Shown here: positions 33,419 to 46,686 of the stretch, piece by piece
Numbering within the stretch: position 1 is the stretch's first letter
Layout: the number at the start of each line of letters is the position of its first letter
Source: Fremontodendron californicum
Lineage: Eukaryota; Streptophyta; Magnoliopsida; Malvales; Malvaceae
Assembly: GCA_030761205.1 (NCBI GenBank)
Contig: JAULJL010000020.1
Span: 67,001-131,000 of the forward strand
DNA length: 64,000 nucleotides
Direction: 5' to 3'
Translations under genes and position numbers: made by a program
Notes under the pieces: model-generated
What the model was told of the DNA's origin: nothing
Database searches by the model: none
The model's input: only the letters and a program-made list of their open reading frames with translations

Positions 33419-36400
33419 CATGTTGAGGGCTGGATTTAATCTACAAGATGTCATTTTTATGTTGTCCTCATCCAATGACCAAGAACGGAAGAGCACAACT
33501 CATCCAAGGGTAGGCACTCAAGGGGGCAAGCAAGGGAGTGCATGGGATTGGTCCTCTTTTGCATCTAAGGGCTAAGGTTACTACAAGGTTTGAGTACACA
33601 TCTTAAGGTCTGCTATCAATTGGCAAGATGAAATTTTTATGTTGTCATCAAAATATCTCAATCTAAAGGCCAAGATTGGAGGAGAAAAAAGTGCAATTCC
33701 CATCCAAGGGTGATAGGCCATTCGGCCAAGGCTAAAGAGGGGGGTTGGTTTCATTTTTTCATAAGTTTTTTGGCTGGAAACAGTAGCTAATTTGGCAAAG
33801 AAAAAGTTCTTGAAAGAAAAGAAAAAAAAAGGTTTTCAATAGAGAGCTTGAAGGTAGTCATCTCTACCAAGTTCTAGCATAGCTTTCTTCTTGTTTTCCA
33901 TGGTGTTTTCTTGATTTTCTATCTTGTTTTTCTACTACATTTTTCATAGATATAAAGTTTTTTAATGTTTACTTATGTTTTCATCTCTTTTTCTTCATTA
34001 AAATGGTGGAAAACAATTTTTTTTTTACATGGTTTCATGCTATGGCCGAATATGGCATGTTTACTTGCCTTGGTTTTCTTCTTTTTTCTTCCTTGCATGT
34101 TATAGTGAAAAATGATTTTTAGAATTTTTTTTAGAGTTTTCTAAGGTTCTGATTTTTTACAAAAAAAAAATGAAGCAAAAAGGTTGAAATGGCTACATGA
34201 TCTTGGCTAGACCAAGTGACCATGGTTAAGAGAGAGGCTATGCCCATTTTTACTTACCATGAAGCTCACCTTAATTTTGCTGTTTAGCATGGTTTATTTT
34301 CTGATTTTTGGAATGGAAAGACTTCATGATCTTGGCAAGACCAAGTGATTATGGTTAGGTGAGAGGCTATGCCCATTTGGTACCAACCATGGAGCTTAAC
34401 TTTCCTTGTTTTACTTACTAGTTTTTCTTGTTATTTGTTTTGCATGTCTATGTTAATTTTTTTTTTATATGCTCCTTACATTATTTTCTATGCTATATTT
34501 GTTTCTATATGTCATTTCCATGCTTGATATTGTATCCTTGCATATTCGTTTATGGTGTTCATATGCTCATGTTGTGCATTTTTTTTTCATGTATCATTAT
34601 ATTATAAATATGTTTGCATTTTCTTTATTTTGTTCCATGACCATTCGGCAACTCCATTTTTGTATGCCTTGCATGTGCATTTTCCTTTTGCTTCTTAACT
34701 TGTTTGCATCTCCATGCCATGAACTTGTACATTTTGATTTTAGTATGTCATGTGCTTATGAAAATGCTATGATAAAATGCTATCATTTTGTTACATGGCT
34801 ATTTGGCTACTCCATATTGATATGCCTTGCATGTGCATTTTCACCTTTCTTCTTGATTTTTTGCATCCCCATGCCATGAGCTTGTGCGTTTTGATTTTAG
34901 TATATCATATGCATATGAAAATGTCATGACATTGTGCTTCTTAATATGATTTGTCATGTACTTGTGTCATTTACTAAATAGGATTGCATTAGAGTCTCAT
35001 GTGACCATTTGGCCTCTTCATGCATTCCTTGTCTTGTCATGCATTTGCATTTTGTTTAGGTAACATGCTTTGCATTATCATATCTTGAAATTGTGTATTA
35101 GTTGCTGTTTGTTCCAGCATTGGCATTAGTTTCATGGGTCATTGTATGTTCATAGTATTGCTATGCATGTTCATTACATTTTAGGTCTAGGCCATATTGG
35201 TATTACCATGCATATTGAGTCTTAAATCACATTGGTATTGTCATGCATTACTATGCTATTTAGGTCTTAGGTTACATTAGCATTTTCATGCATATTCATA
35301 ACATATTAGGTCCAAGTCACATTTACATTATCAAGCATTGCATGCATATTGAGTTAGGATAGCATTTATTGCCATGCAAATTCATGCTAGGCATTTAGGT
35401 TGTCTTGAATTGTCATGCATTTCCTTTACCATTTACACCTTTAGACCATGCATTTCATACATTTCATTTGTTGTATGTTCATGCATTCCATTTCATTGCC
35501 ACTTGATTTGTGACTTAGGCCAATTAATGGCTCAAAGTCATGCTCTCTTGAGCATACTTGTGGAAAATTAAGGAATTGTCAAATTGATTTTTCTACCTTT
35601 GTGATTTTTTTTACTTAGCCAATTTTTGTCCAAGGTTTTTAAATGTTTAGCTACTGTCCTTAGGTCTTTAGGATGACCTCCAACAATTTTTATTTTGATT
35701 TTTGAATGACTTTATCAAAGGCAAAAAATGTGTTTAGACAAAACAGTTTTTTTTTCATCCAGTACTCAAACATCTACGATTTTTCTGGGCAGTCATCTTT
35801 AATCATAAAATTAAGCCAATTTTGTTTCGTGTAGTTTTATATGTTCTAAGTCTCCAGTACTTTTTTTAGATTTTTTTGAATTTTCAAAAATAGGCTAAAA
35901 AATCATGTGGTAAAATCGGACAAAGAGGCAGATTTGAAATCAAGAGAGGAATAATGGTTGAATTTGGCTAAGGCATTTAGAGGGGGTTGGATAGAAGCTT
36001 TAGCTACTGTTTTAGGGTAATTTCTAAGCCTTTTTAAATTTAAAAGTGATTTTATAAATCTTGGGTTAAGGGTAGTCAAGTCCGGGATTTTAAACTTAGG
36101 AAATTAGAGCCATTTCAGAAAGGTTTGGTAAGGGTTTTAATTTTTATTCAAGTTTTTCCTCAAAATTGTTTTCAAACAATCACAAAGTTTTGTTTTTTTT
36201 TTTTAGAAAATCTAATTTGACATATTTTCCTAAAGTAGCCGGATATCTTTTTAGATATACGGATTTCTTTATTTAGAGGAAAAAATACATTTTCATGCAT
36301 TGAATTTTCCATGTTCATGCATTTTATTTAAATGTGTGATTTTTGCTATGATATTTTCCATGGTATTATTATTATTATTATTTTGATTTACATTTTATGA

Positions 36401-37524
36401 TCTTATATTGTTTGCCATATGATTTTGAATATTTCATGATATCCCATTTTTTTTTAGTCATTTATTTTGTCACATTATTTAGCATATACTATGTTCATGC
36501 ATTTTTTATTTATTTATGCATATTTTATGATAGCATTATATTATGTTTCATTTCATTTTTTTGTTATTTAGATCATATTCCATGTCATTTAGGTTATTTT
36601 ATTTATATTATGCCATGTCATTTAAAATATGCCATATCATTTAAAATTGCCATGTCATTTAAATCATTTTATCTCATTTAGAATATACCATGATACTTAG
36701 GATTTTTCATTTCACCTAGAACATACTATGCCATTTAAATTATGTCATATCATTTAGGTTGCATTATATTATCTAGACTTTGCCATGTCATTTTATTTAT
36801 GTCATACATGTTCATGTTCATATTTTTTAAATATTTTGAAAAAGATAATGATTTTCAATAAAAATAAAGATATTCCTGAATTAAAATAATTCATGAGTTC
36901 TCTACCGGGTTTGCTGGAGGGAATATCATCAATTATCATTAATAATGGAATATCTTTCTTTCAAAAAAAAATGACAATGATTCGGAAAGTTTTCCAAATT
37001 AATAAAAATTTCTATATTTTGCCGATTTTGTCGGGGAATATTGAAAAATTTTGAATTAATAAATTCCGAATCATTTTCAATTAAAAATGGAATTATTTTT
37101 CTTAAAATTGGAAATTAACTTGAAATACTAAATTAAAAACCAACTTTTTTACCGAGACTTGAGATAACACATGATTAATAAGGTACCATTTTATACGGGC
37201 GTTGTGGAGGTGCTAATCTTTCCCCGCACGTAACCGAGTCCCGAACCCCATTCTTCGACCTTCTCTGGTTTATAACGCAGACTTGAAATTGGTTTTAAAA
37301 ATGTTTTATTAATTTTAAAATGTTTTATAAAACCGGTTTTAATAGGTGGCCGATCACACCTAGCTAAAAAAGATTGGTGGTGACTCCATGTCTTTTTACG
37401 AGGCCGTTTTCATACCCTCGGCCTTTTATTTCAATCTAGAGGAATTAAGTCGTCTTTTCCTCTGCTTCTGTTTCTTCCCTCACTCGAACGGGTTCCCTGC
37501 GATCGAGATCACGTGTCGACAGCT

Positions 37525-37542
37525 TGGCGACTCCGCTGGGGA
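37525..37542 (+). other. Primer-binding site of Ogre B
   Basis: TGGCGACTCCGCTGGGGA, three bases after the LTR end TCGACA. This is the conserved PBS of Ogre/TAT-type elements, reported as tRNA-Arg. Confidence 0.85.
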
Positions 37543-38489
37543 TTTTGTAGAGAGTCAGACCTAGAATTAGTCGTGTGTTATCTAAGTCTCGGTTTAGTTG
37601 GTTTAATTGGTATTTAATTTCAATTCCCATATTTTTAAAATAATAAAGAGAATTTTGAAAATGATAAAATGTTTTTGAATATGATCATTGTCATATGCAT
37701 GCATATTATTATCTGTTCTCTGGTTATTTTGTTGCGTATATTTATTTGTTTGCTTGACTGATGCTTTACATTGTTTGGTTTTAGTGGGGTATTTAGAATA
37801 AGGGGTGTAGAATAGGTGGTGATAGGTTTGTTTTGTTCCTCCGCACACACTATATTGGCATTTGCATAATATGAACTCTCTACCCGGTTCCGTCCTTTTA
37901 AGTGGGAGTAAAGTAACTACGCTTTCATGATGATCCTTCGTATGGGCTAGTGAAACACTTTCGGAGTATAAAGTACCTAATGCCTTCGTGATAATCCTCC
38001 ATACGGGCATAGGAAAATATACTCTAACGAATCGAACCCACTTTTATTAGGGTGCCTTACTAGCCTTCACAGGCGACAGTGAGGAACAATTCGGGGCCTT
38101 AGAACTGATTCACCTTCATATAGTGAACCTAGGCGAAGCCATGCCGGATTTCTTTTAGATACCCGAAGTTTAAGAACACATGGAGGAACATTTCCAACCT
38201 TTTACCATCTTTCTATATGTTAGATTTTACAAATTGGGTGATGATGAACGAACATCATATCACTCGTAATAAATTTATTATTTTGTCCCAAAGGCGTCGT
38301 AATGCCGAAGCTCTGTTAAAATTTTTGGGATATTTTTTTAAAGCATGTTGTTATTTATGTTATATTTGTGAATTCATTTCTTTACTAATCTATTTCTTTC
38401 TGTTTCCTTTTCTTTGACATGCATCATACACATCATCATACACTTGAAGTTTATTGGCCTCGGGATAGTCATCAACCCAAGGGACTTCC
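37543..38489 (+). other. Leader of Ogre B
   Basis: Non-coding. A block at 37870-38170 is shared with the Ogre A leader. It includes two copies of a CCTTCGTGAT-ATCCTCCATACGGGC type motif (37922-37948 and 37983-38008) and GGGTGCCTTACTAGCCTTCA. Such conservation between otherwise diverged elements suggests an RNA function, for example packaging or dimerisation. That is inference. Confidence 0.55.
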
Positions 38490-40093
38490 ATGGAGTGTCA
38501 GGTTATTTCAGTGATAGAAGATCATGCATTAGTCAGGGCACGATCGAAAAAAGATCAGAGGGAGAATGGTGATTGCCTGAAGAAAGATTATGTGTCAGCA
38601 TTGCCGGAAAGGTCAAAATGGATTCTAGACAGAATAATCTTCGAGGGTTAGCCGACATTTGGAATCAGTGGAATGTATCATAGAAAGAAGCTTTCACTCA
38701 GAAATATGGAGATATAGCACTCTTAATTCCGATTCGGGTCAATAGTGGGTTGATTCAGGCTATGATACAGTTGTGAATCTTGCTTATAGATGTTTTACTT
38801 TTAACAAGGAGGATATTCAGCATTGTTACATATTGAATCTCCTAATCCTGATCAGGTATATTTGAAGGAAGTGAAACCTTCAAGTTTTAAGAGGAAAGTG
38901 GCTAGGATCACAGGAATGGATACAACATGGGTTGAGAGTCATGTGGATGCAAAGCAAAAAATGGATGCATTCCGTGGGAAACTCTCCGACAGTTGATGTT
39001 GGGTTATTCCGAAAAAGAAAAAGCCAGGGACATCTTTGCTCTAGCCATCTACAGATTAATCCTATTCCCGAAGATATTGGGTCATGTGGATATAGCCGTG
39101 TTTGATTTCTTTGAAAAGTTGGAACAGAAGATCAACCCATCTCCGGCCATCGTAGCTGAAACTATCCGATCTTTGAATTTTTGTAAAAGAGAAGGACAAG
39201 GGAGAATCAAGGGGTGTGTACAACTCCTTTATATTTGGATTCAAAGTCACTTTTGGAAGATAGAAAAAGTTTCCTTCAAACCATACATGAAGTCTTTAGT
39301 TCTGATTAGGGAATTCCTTCGAAATGATTGGCCTGAAGACGGAGATGAAGAGAAATGGGTCAACATGTTCCGGAATCTAAAAGGGGAGATGGTGACTTGG
39401 AGAGCTCCATGGATGGTTCCTATGCCGATTATGTATAAATATGGGGACAATTCGGGAGTTCTATTACTCGCAATTTGGGGGTCTGTGAGTTATGCACCTC
39501 TATTGGTGCAAAGGCATGTTGAGTCTCGGCAATTCACACCCGTGACTCATAATCTAGGATCATCAGAGTTCACTTATGGAGAAGACGGATATTCTGGAAA
39601 GGTGCGGGCAGTGATTGAAGCATGGAAGAAAACTCACCGGATAAAAGTGGCCAGATATGCCGACATCGTCACACCTAATTACCTGGTATTTTGAGAATTA
39701 AGGGTTAATGATAGGCTATTGATATCAGATGGGGAAGAGGTCCAGTTCATGAATCCGCCACTGAGGGAAATACCATCAGAGCTAGAAATCGCAAAGGCGA
39801 AATTTGAAAAAGAAAAGGTCCAGATGAGCAAGGAGATTGCCCGACTACAAGAAGAGCTTGAGGACATGAAAAATAGAGAATCAGCTCGAGAAAGAGAAAA
39901 GGAAAAGATCAAGAGAGAAAGGGACACTGCTAAGGGTGACTTTCACGAATTAGACTTGGAGAACAAGAGGTACCGTTTTGAGCTCGGATTTGAGGGGGCC
40001 TTCAAGACTTCCCGGGAATGGGAGCATAAGGTCAAAAACCTCAAAAAGGAGAATAACTACTGGAAAGAGAGAGCGAAGCATGAGAAAGCCTGA
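38490..40093 (+). pseudogene. Ogre ORF1, broken
   Basis: Ogre elements carry an extra ORF of unknown function upstream of gag. Here an ATG at 38490 opens a frame that soon meets stops. From about 38950 one frame runs to 40093 with a single TGA at 39692-39694. The N-terminal half has the conserved wording of plant retroelement ORF1 proteins (IFALAIYRLILFPKILGHVD, YMKSLVLIREFLR, GSVSYAPLLVQR). After the TGA, the tail from 39770 is a strong coiled coil (KEIARLQEELEDMKNRES). It is not a usable gene as it stands. Confidence 0.7.
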
Positions 40094-40909
40094 GCCAATC
40101 AACTGGAGAAGCAAGATAAGGAAAGCTTACACGATGATGCTTCTGCTGACGCGTCAAGGGCCCGTGAACAAGTAGGGGTCAGATTGAAGAGCAGGGCAAT
40201 CAAAAGGAGACTGTGAAAGAAAGTCCAAGATCCGAGGAAGTCACTATAGGACTAATTTTGTAATAGAACTTTGAAAAAGCGAATTACGGACCTATCTTAG
40301 GCAGTGATCTTTTATTCTATCTGTGATGTATTTAGTTCCAGGAAATCAATGAAAGACCGTTCGGTTGAAATTATCCCGGAGCTGATACTTTCAAATGCAT
40401 TCATATTTTATATATTTTGTTTTTTCATTTGTACATTCACTCATATTTATAATCATTCATTTTTGAAATACATTCATATTCATAACTTAACCACTTATTT
40501 ATTCTTTTTACTCATTCATTCATTCATTCATATTCATACACTTAACCACTTATTTATTCCTTTTACTTGTTCATTCATTCATATTCATACACTTAACCAC
40601 TTATTTATTCCTTTTACTTGTTCATTCATTCATATTTATACACTTAAACACTTATTTGTTCATTTCACTTGTTCATTCATTTATTCTTTCATATTCATAT
40701 ACGTAGTCATGTGCTTATATATTTTATTTGATTCATTCATTCACATTTAGTCATTCATCCATTCGTTCATTTTTTATAAAACATAAAAAAGATGTGTCAA
40801 TAAATTCTAATTCATGGTTTTCAAAACTAAAGGTACAATTGGTCGCACCCAGAAAGAATCGAATTTTTGACACCCTTACAATACTCGATATCAAGCCAGA
40901 GCTATGGAA
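40094..40909 (+). repeat. ORF1-gag spacer with CATTCATATTCAT tandem repeats (40430-40760)
   Basis: About 62-bp repeats (CACTTAACCACTTATTTATTC, TTCATTCATTCATA) occur three to four times in 40480-40700 within T/C-rich sequence. The open frame at 40304-40750 is a translation of the repeats. No gene is seen. Confidence 0.75.
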
Positions 40910-42563
40910 AACGATCTAGAATTGAAAGAATGGAAAGAACTCAAAGGGAACTGCAGGAACAGTTAGCTAAATCTCAGGAGGAGTCATGAGAACAGATGAC
41001 TAAACTCATGGAAATGATGAGTGCCATGATGAAACAAAAAGGGCCGGGAGAGAATTCGGCCACCGGAAAAAGGATGGTAATTGAAGAGGATCAACCTGAA
41101 AACATACAGCAAAAGGGCCAAGAGGTGCCAATTGGGGCAGCCTCCGATGTTTATATCCAGTCAGCTGCTGAGGCACAGAATTATGTTCTTGGAAGAGGTA
41201 ATATGGGAGCTGACCCAAATGATGTTAACGTTCCAGACTTTAAGGAACTAGCTGAAAAGGAAAAAGCAAAGATGACTGAGCTGAAGAGGATCGAAATGGC
41301 AGAATCACAAAAAAAAATATCAACTGCTGGAGGAGAGGCTAAGGGCCATTGAAGGGGCAGATTTATTTGGCAGTCTGGATGCCAAAGAAATGAGCTTAGT
41401 ACACGATCTAATAATTCCCCCAAAGTTCAAAGTACCAGACTTTGAAAAATATAATGGGACTACCAACCCATTAGCACATCTAACCATGTACTGCAGAAGA
41501 ATGACGGGGCACGATGATAATGAGAAACTGCTTATCCATTGTTTCCAAGATAGCTTGACAGGGTCTACAACCCGATGGTACAATCAACTGAGTCGTACCA
41601 AGATTCGTTCATGGACGGATTTAGCCAGGGCTTTCATGGAGTATTATAAGCATGTATCGGATATGGTACCTGATAGGCAGTCACTACAGAATATGGAAAA
41701 TAAGACTACTGAGAGTTTCAAAGAATACTCGCAAAGGTGGAGGGACAAGGCCACACAAGTGCAACCCCCTTTAACTAGCAAAGAAACTACAGTGCTTTTC
41801 ATCAACACCTTGAAAGCACCCTATTCTGATAAATTGATGGGGAGTGCCACCAAGGACTTTGCAGACATGGTAATATCTGGGGAGATGATAGAGTCAGCCA
41901 TTAAGAATGGGAAAATGGAAGGGGGAGAGTCTTCTACTCCGAAAAAGGTATTCCCTGCCAGGAAGAAAGAGGAGACCCACGCAGTTAGTATCAACCAATA
42001 CCCATATACACCTCCTACACCATATACACCACCAAGGCCCTATACTCCTACCACATCTTATGCACCTCCTACACCCTACACACCTTACCCGAGGTATAAT
42101 CCTTATTACCCCAATGTGAACCACCTTACCAAAAATCCCTTCCCTTATACCAATACCACAACAGCCGTTTCCAACTGGCATATCCCCATAGATCAACCCT
42201 TCCCGAAACACTGTCCCAAACACTCAGGGAGCCGAGCACAATGACCAACGTTCACCAAGGAATGATCAAAAACCCCAATTCGATCTGATTCTTACCACCT
42301 ATGGTGAGCTGTATCCCAAATTGTTGCAAGGTCAACTTGTTGCACTCGTGTACCTCAAACCTCTGACACCGCCATATCCAAGGTGGTACAATGCAAATAC
42401 TAACTACGCATACCACACAGAAATTCAAGGATACTCGACTGAAGATTGCCTGGCTTTTAAAAAGAAAGTCCAAAGCCTGATCAACGTCAAAGTTGTGAAG
42501 TTTGGGTCAAAGAATGGGCCGAATGTAGCGGGGAACCCATTGCCAGATCATGTTGAGAATTGA
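40910..42563 (+). pseudogene. gag: Ogre B Gag, frameshifted
   Basis: Pieces in different frames: a coiled-coil N-terminus from an ATG at 40910 with an early break, the spacer at 40996-41352, the capsid core at 41390-42244 (KFKVPDFEKYNGTTNPLAHL, LIHCFQDSLTGSTTRWY, SWTDLARAFMEYYKHVSDM), and a C-terminal piece at 42321-42563 with the knuckle-like YAYHTEIQGYSTEDC. One break is at an A9 run near 41310, a likely slippage site. A Pro/Tyr-rich stretch of YTPPTPYTPP units lies around residue 205-240 of the core frame. Same architecture as the Ogre A Gag. Confidence 0.8.
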
Positions 42564-43594
42564 GTAAATGCAGTATGGACAGGGAAATCAGAAGGGTAAA
42601 AAGGGATGCCAGGGAAGTCAAGACTCCAATGTTGACAGTATGGGTCAAGATGGTTAAGGCAAGAATGGTAGGGGATGCAGACAGTTTAAAAATGGTTGCA
42701 AAGAAGGTGCAGAATTGGTGCCCGTTTCATAAGTGTGGAGGTCATATCATACAGGACTGCGGGGACTTTCTGGCTAAAGTCCAAAAGATAACAGGAAAAG
42801 ATAGAAGAACGGACAAAGGGAAGAAAGCAGCTGAACAAATCCATATTGAGATGGATTTGTCAAAAGAAGTAGAAAGGGGATCAGCCCCGGTTAATAGAAT
42901 AAAAGAGCCGGTGAATGAGAAGGAAGCTTGCGAGTTCTTAAAATTCATAAAGCATAGTGAGTATAGCGTGGTTGAGCAACTGCAACGTCAACCAGCTAGA
43001 ATTTCAATCTTATCTTTGCTTTTGAACTCGGAGCCACACAGAAATGCCCTGTTGAGAGTGTTGAATCAGGAATATGTGGATAACAACATATCGGTAGAAA
43101 AATTAGACAGGCTGGTGGGAAACACCACGACAAACGACCATATATATTTCAGTTATGAGGAAATACCACCCAATGGTATTGGGTCAACAAAAGCTCTCCA
43201 CATAACTACAACTTGCAAGGGGCACATATTACCAAGTGTCCTTTTAGATAATGGTTCTTCATTAAATGTGATGCCCTTGGCAACCTTGTCCAAACTGCCA
43301 GTGGATATTTCTTATATGCTGCCAAGCTGCACGGTGGTCAAAGCCTTTGATGGTACCAGGAGAGATATAATGGGAACTATTGAGGTTCCTTTGGAGATAG
43401 GCCCATGCACCTATACAGTGAACTTTCAGGTCATGGATATTAATTCGTCCTATAATTTCCTGTTGGGGAAGGCCGTGGATACATTCAGTAGAGGCTGTGC
43501 CTTCACCTCTCCACCAAAAGCTGAAATTTGTGATAGAGGGGCGTTTGGTCATTGTATCAGGAGAAGAGGACGTAATAGCCTCTACATCTACTGA
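42560..43594 (+). pseudogene. pro: Ogre B protease region, frameshifted at its end
   Basis: The frame carries a second knuckle-like motif WCPFHKCGGHIIQDC (about residues 53-67) and an aspartic protease motif LLDNGSSLNVMP (about 229-240), the DNGSS variant typical of the TAT lineage. The protease C-terminus is lost to a frameshift just after NFLLG near 43465. Beyond it, the expected continuation is readable in another frame to about 43610. Confidence 0.75.
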
Positions 43595-43599
43595 ATCTC

Positions 43600-44273
43600 C
43601 TTATGTTTAACCCAATGAAGATGCCGTAGAATGTTCCTTTCGATCTTTGGAATTCGTAAATGCGATTTTCGTCGCTGAAGGATGAAAAATTCCAAAATCG
43701 AGATTGTCCAAGAACACAAGGCTGGGGGTAAGAACTACCATGGGAAAAGGCTGCAGAGCTGGAAAAGGTCTCGGAAAATATCTTCAGGGGATGGCCCGAG
43801 CGATGGAAGTAGTGGGAAAGAAAGATCGGTTTAGCCTAGGGTATCTTCCAAAGGCCCATGAGAAGAGGAAACAAACTAAAAGGAACCGACGAAAGAGGAT
43901 GGCCCGTCTCACGGATATGGATATTGATTGGGAGCCTATGACATTCCCACATATCCTTCACAGCTTTCGCTCAGCCGGTTCTCTGTTTGGAGAAAAGAAT
44001 TCTGATGATGTACTCGTAATGATCGAGCAAGCCTTCGAGAGATTCCAGGTGAATAGGGATGAGCATATATATGATATGGAGATCTGCACGATTGGGGAAG
44101 AAAGAATTGAAAATGAGAATGCTAACTGGATGGTGCGACCTTGTCCACCAGGATATAAACTGACCAATTGGAGTGCAACCGAGCTGCCCATAGTTTTAGG
44201 TCTATTCCAACGTAATGTTTCTAAACAAATCTTAAATATCTTTTCCCGAAGATATAAAGAATTTCTTTTGTAA
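43600..44273 (+). pseudogene. G-patch-like segment between protease and RT
   Basis: The open frame from 43704 begins with a glycine-rich GKGCRAGKGLGKYLQGMAR, which resembles the G-patch segment known in Ogre-type Pol. A basic stretch (EKRKQTKRNRRKRM) and an acidic tail follow. Upstream stops separate it from the protease. Its role in the element is not established. Confidence 0.55.
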
Positions 44274-44426
44274 TGGGCTTTTGTCTAAAAGTTTTCATCC
44301 AATAAATAACAAACATGATGCATTCCCTTCATATTGATGTATCCATATTCTTTCATTTATGCTATTTATTTTGCTTCCATTGTATATATGTTTTCCTATA
44401 TTGTTTCTTCCCCACCTATTTACAAG
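44217..44426 (+). other. Candidate intron between protease/G-patch and RT
   Basis: Ogre elements are known to splice an intron between pro and RT. This 210-bp T-rich stretch starts GTTTCT and ends TTTACAAG. Removing it joins the upstream frame to the RT frame (CTDAEYEDL) in phase. The donor is weak, and other boundaries are possible. Confidence 0.35.
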
Positions 44427-45512
44427 TGCACAGATGCGGAATATGAGGACCTTCCTGTCAATAATTCTAAAATTGATTTTGAGAGACCTATTTTCACGGG
44501 TGATTTTGAGGCCGACGAAGATATTGAGGATTATGGTCTACCTCCGGACTTATTAAGAAAAATAGAACAAGAAGAAAAACAAGTACTTCTTCATGAGGAG
44601 CTATTAGAATTGTTGAATTTGGGAAGTAGTGAGGAGATAAAAAAGGTTAAAATCGGGACTACATTGTCGTCATCAATAAAGGGTGAATTGATAGCCTTGC
44701 TACAAGAATATGTAGATATATTTGCATGGTCATACCAAGACATGTCGGGTTCGGATCCAGACATTGTTGTTCATAAGCTCCATTTAAAGCCAGAGTGCAA
44801 GCCAATTCAACAGAAGTTGAGAAGAATGAGGTCGGACATGCTGTTAAAGGTAAAAAATGAAGTGAAGAGGCAGTTTGATGCTGGATTCTTAGAGATGGCA
44901 AAATATCCGGAATGGGTGGCAAACATTGTTCCAGTACCAAAGAAGGATGGCAAGGTGCGTATGTGCGTCGATTACCAAGATTTGAACAAAGCGAGTCCCA
45001 AAGATAATTTCCCTTTGCCCCACATTGATACTTTGGTGGATAATATGGCGAAGAGTTCTTTGTTTTCTTTGATGACAGATTCTCGGGATATAATCAGATA
45101 AAGATGGCACCGGAAGATATGGAGAAAACCATATTTGTTACAATGTGGGGAACATTCTGCTACAAGGTAATGTCGTTTGGGTTGAAGGATGCTGGGGCAG
45201 TATATCAGCGAGCCATGGTGACCTTGTTTCATGACATGATGCATAAGGGAATTGAGGTTTACGTTGATGATATGATTGCAAATTCATAAGGAGAAGAAGA
45301 GCATATTGCAAATCTTAGAAAACTCTTTGAAAGACTTAGAAAGTTTCAACTCAAGCTAAACCGTGCAAAATGCACTTTTGGAGTCACTTCGGGAAAATTG
45401 TTGGGTTTTGTTGTTAGCAAAAGGGGAATTGAGATTGATCCAGATAAAGTGAAGCCCATCCAAAATTTGCCACCTCCACGTACTCAAAAAGAAGTAAGAG
45501 GTTTATGGGGAG
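44427..45512 (+). pseudogene. pol: Ogre B reverse transcriptase, broken
   Basis: RT blocks in order: QQKLRRMRSDML, VPVPKKDGKVRMCVDYQDLN, FPLPHIDTLVDNMA, a frameshift near 45080 at the block that normally reads like FSGYNQ, FVTMWGTFCYKVMSFGLKDA, and the catalytic EVYVDDMIA near 45255-45281. A TAA at 45287-45289 interrupts the frame. Coding resumes in the same frame (KLFERLRKFQLKLN, GKLLGFVVSKRGIEIDPDKV) until a further break near 45510. The catalytic YVDD itself is intact. Confidence 0.85.
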
Positions 45513-46686
45513 ATTGAATTACATTGCTCAATTTATTTCTCAGTTAACCGATAAATGTGATCCAATATTCAAGTTACTTCGGAAACGTGATCCAGGAGAG
45601 TGGGATGAAGGGTGTTAGATTTCTTTTGAAAAGGTTAAGCATTATCTATCAAACCTACCAGTATTAATGCCACCGACTCCTGATAAACCGATGATATTGT
45701 ATCTATCAGTATTTGAGAGATCCATGGGTTATGTTTTGTGGCAGCTTGATGAGATTGGAAAGAAAGAACAGGTGATTTACTACCTCAGCCAGAAATTTAC
45801 AGATTATGAGTTGAAATATTCGTCGGTAGAAAAGCTGTGCTGTGTCTTAGCTTGGACTGCTCAGAGGCTCAGACAGTACATGTTGTACCACACAACGTGG
45901 TTGTTTGCCAAGCTATATCCGATCAAGTACATGTTGGAAGCACCTTCTTTGTCACGGAAGACGGCAAGATGTCAGGTTTTGTTGTCAGAATACGACATTG
46001 TATATGTGAGTCAGAAAGCTATCAAGGGTAGTGTAGTGGCTAAATTTTTAGCAAGTCGGGCAGTCGTATATTATGAGCCGTTGAACTTTGATTTCCCAGA
46101 TGAAGATTTGATGTATGTTTCTCAAGCGGATGAGGTTCCCTTGAAGAAGAAAATATGGAAGATGTACTTTGATGGGGCATCCAATGCCATCGGGCACGAA
46201 ATCGGTGCAGTACTCATATCCCCAGAAGAAGATTATTATCCCTTCACCGCCAGATTGGATTTTGATTGTACAAACTATACGGCTGAGTATGAGGCGTGTA
46301 CTATGGGCCTTCGTGCAGCGGTGGACAGAAAAATCAATGTTTTGGAAGTTTTTGGAGACTCGGCTTTAGTGATATATCAATTGCGCGAAGAATGGGAAAC
46401 CCAGGATACAAAGCTAATCCGATATCGAGAACTCATATTGAGTTTATTGGAGGAGTTTGAAGAAGTAAGTTTCAATTACTTCCCCCGAGAAGAAAACCGG
46501 ATGGCGGATGCTCTGGCTACTTTGTCATCAATGTTTAAAGTGAATGAAAGGGCGGAAGTTGTGCCGATCAGAATGAGCATATATGAGTCTCCTGCCCATT
46601 GCTTCAGTATTGAAGAAGAAGCAGATGATCTCCCTTGGTATAACGACATCTTGCAATACATCGAGAATCGACAGTACCCAGAATAG
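45513..46686 (+). pseudogene. pol: Ogre B dual RNase H region
   Basis: An initial stretch to 45620 with a TAG is followed by a long frame at 45667-46686. The first part is the gypsy RNase H (IYYLSQKFTDYELKYSSVEK, LRQYMLYHTTW). After a connection segment (LLSEYDIVYVSQKAIKGS) comes a second RNase H of the archaeal-like type with acidic residues in MYFDGAS, NYTAEYEA, VFGDSALV and ADALA. The dual RNase H arrangement marks the TAT lineage. The second domain itself appears intact. Confidence 0.85.

Larger units (their letters stand above)
31069..37521 (+). repeat. 5' LTR of Ogre B
   Basis: It begins TATAGACACCTAATTTTGTC (TG changed to TA compared with Ogre A) and ends ATCACGTGTCGACA. At 6453 bp it is within the large range known for Ogre LTRs, partly because of a 702-bp internal duplication at 32015-33418. 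The U3 start carries a W-box array. The stretch 34000-35500 is T-rich with repeated TTCATGCAT and CATGCATT words. No genuine gene lies inside, and the frame at 34469-34879 is low-complexity. Confidence 0.85.

Noticed and set aside
34469..34879. 136-codon hydrophobic frame in the Ogre B LTR
   Set aside because: It comes from T-rich, CATGCATT-rich LTR sequence. The apparent membrane segments follow from base composition.
37445..38010. Minus-strand frames opposite the Ogre B LTR end and leader
   Set aside because: They overlap the PBS and conserved leader, on the strand opposite to the element, with no protein similarity.
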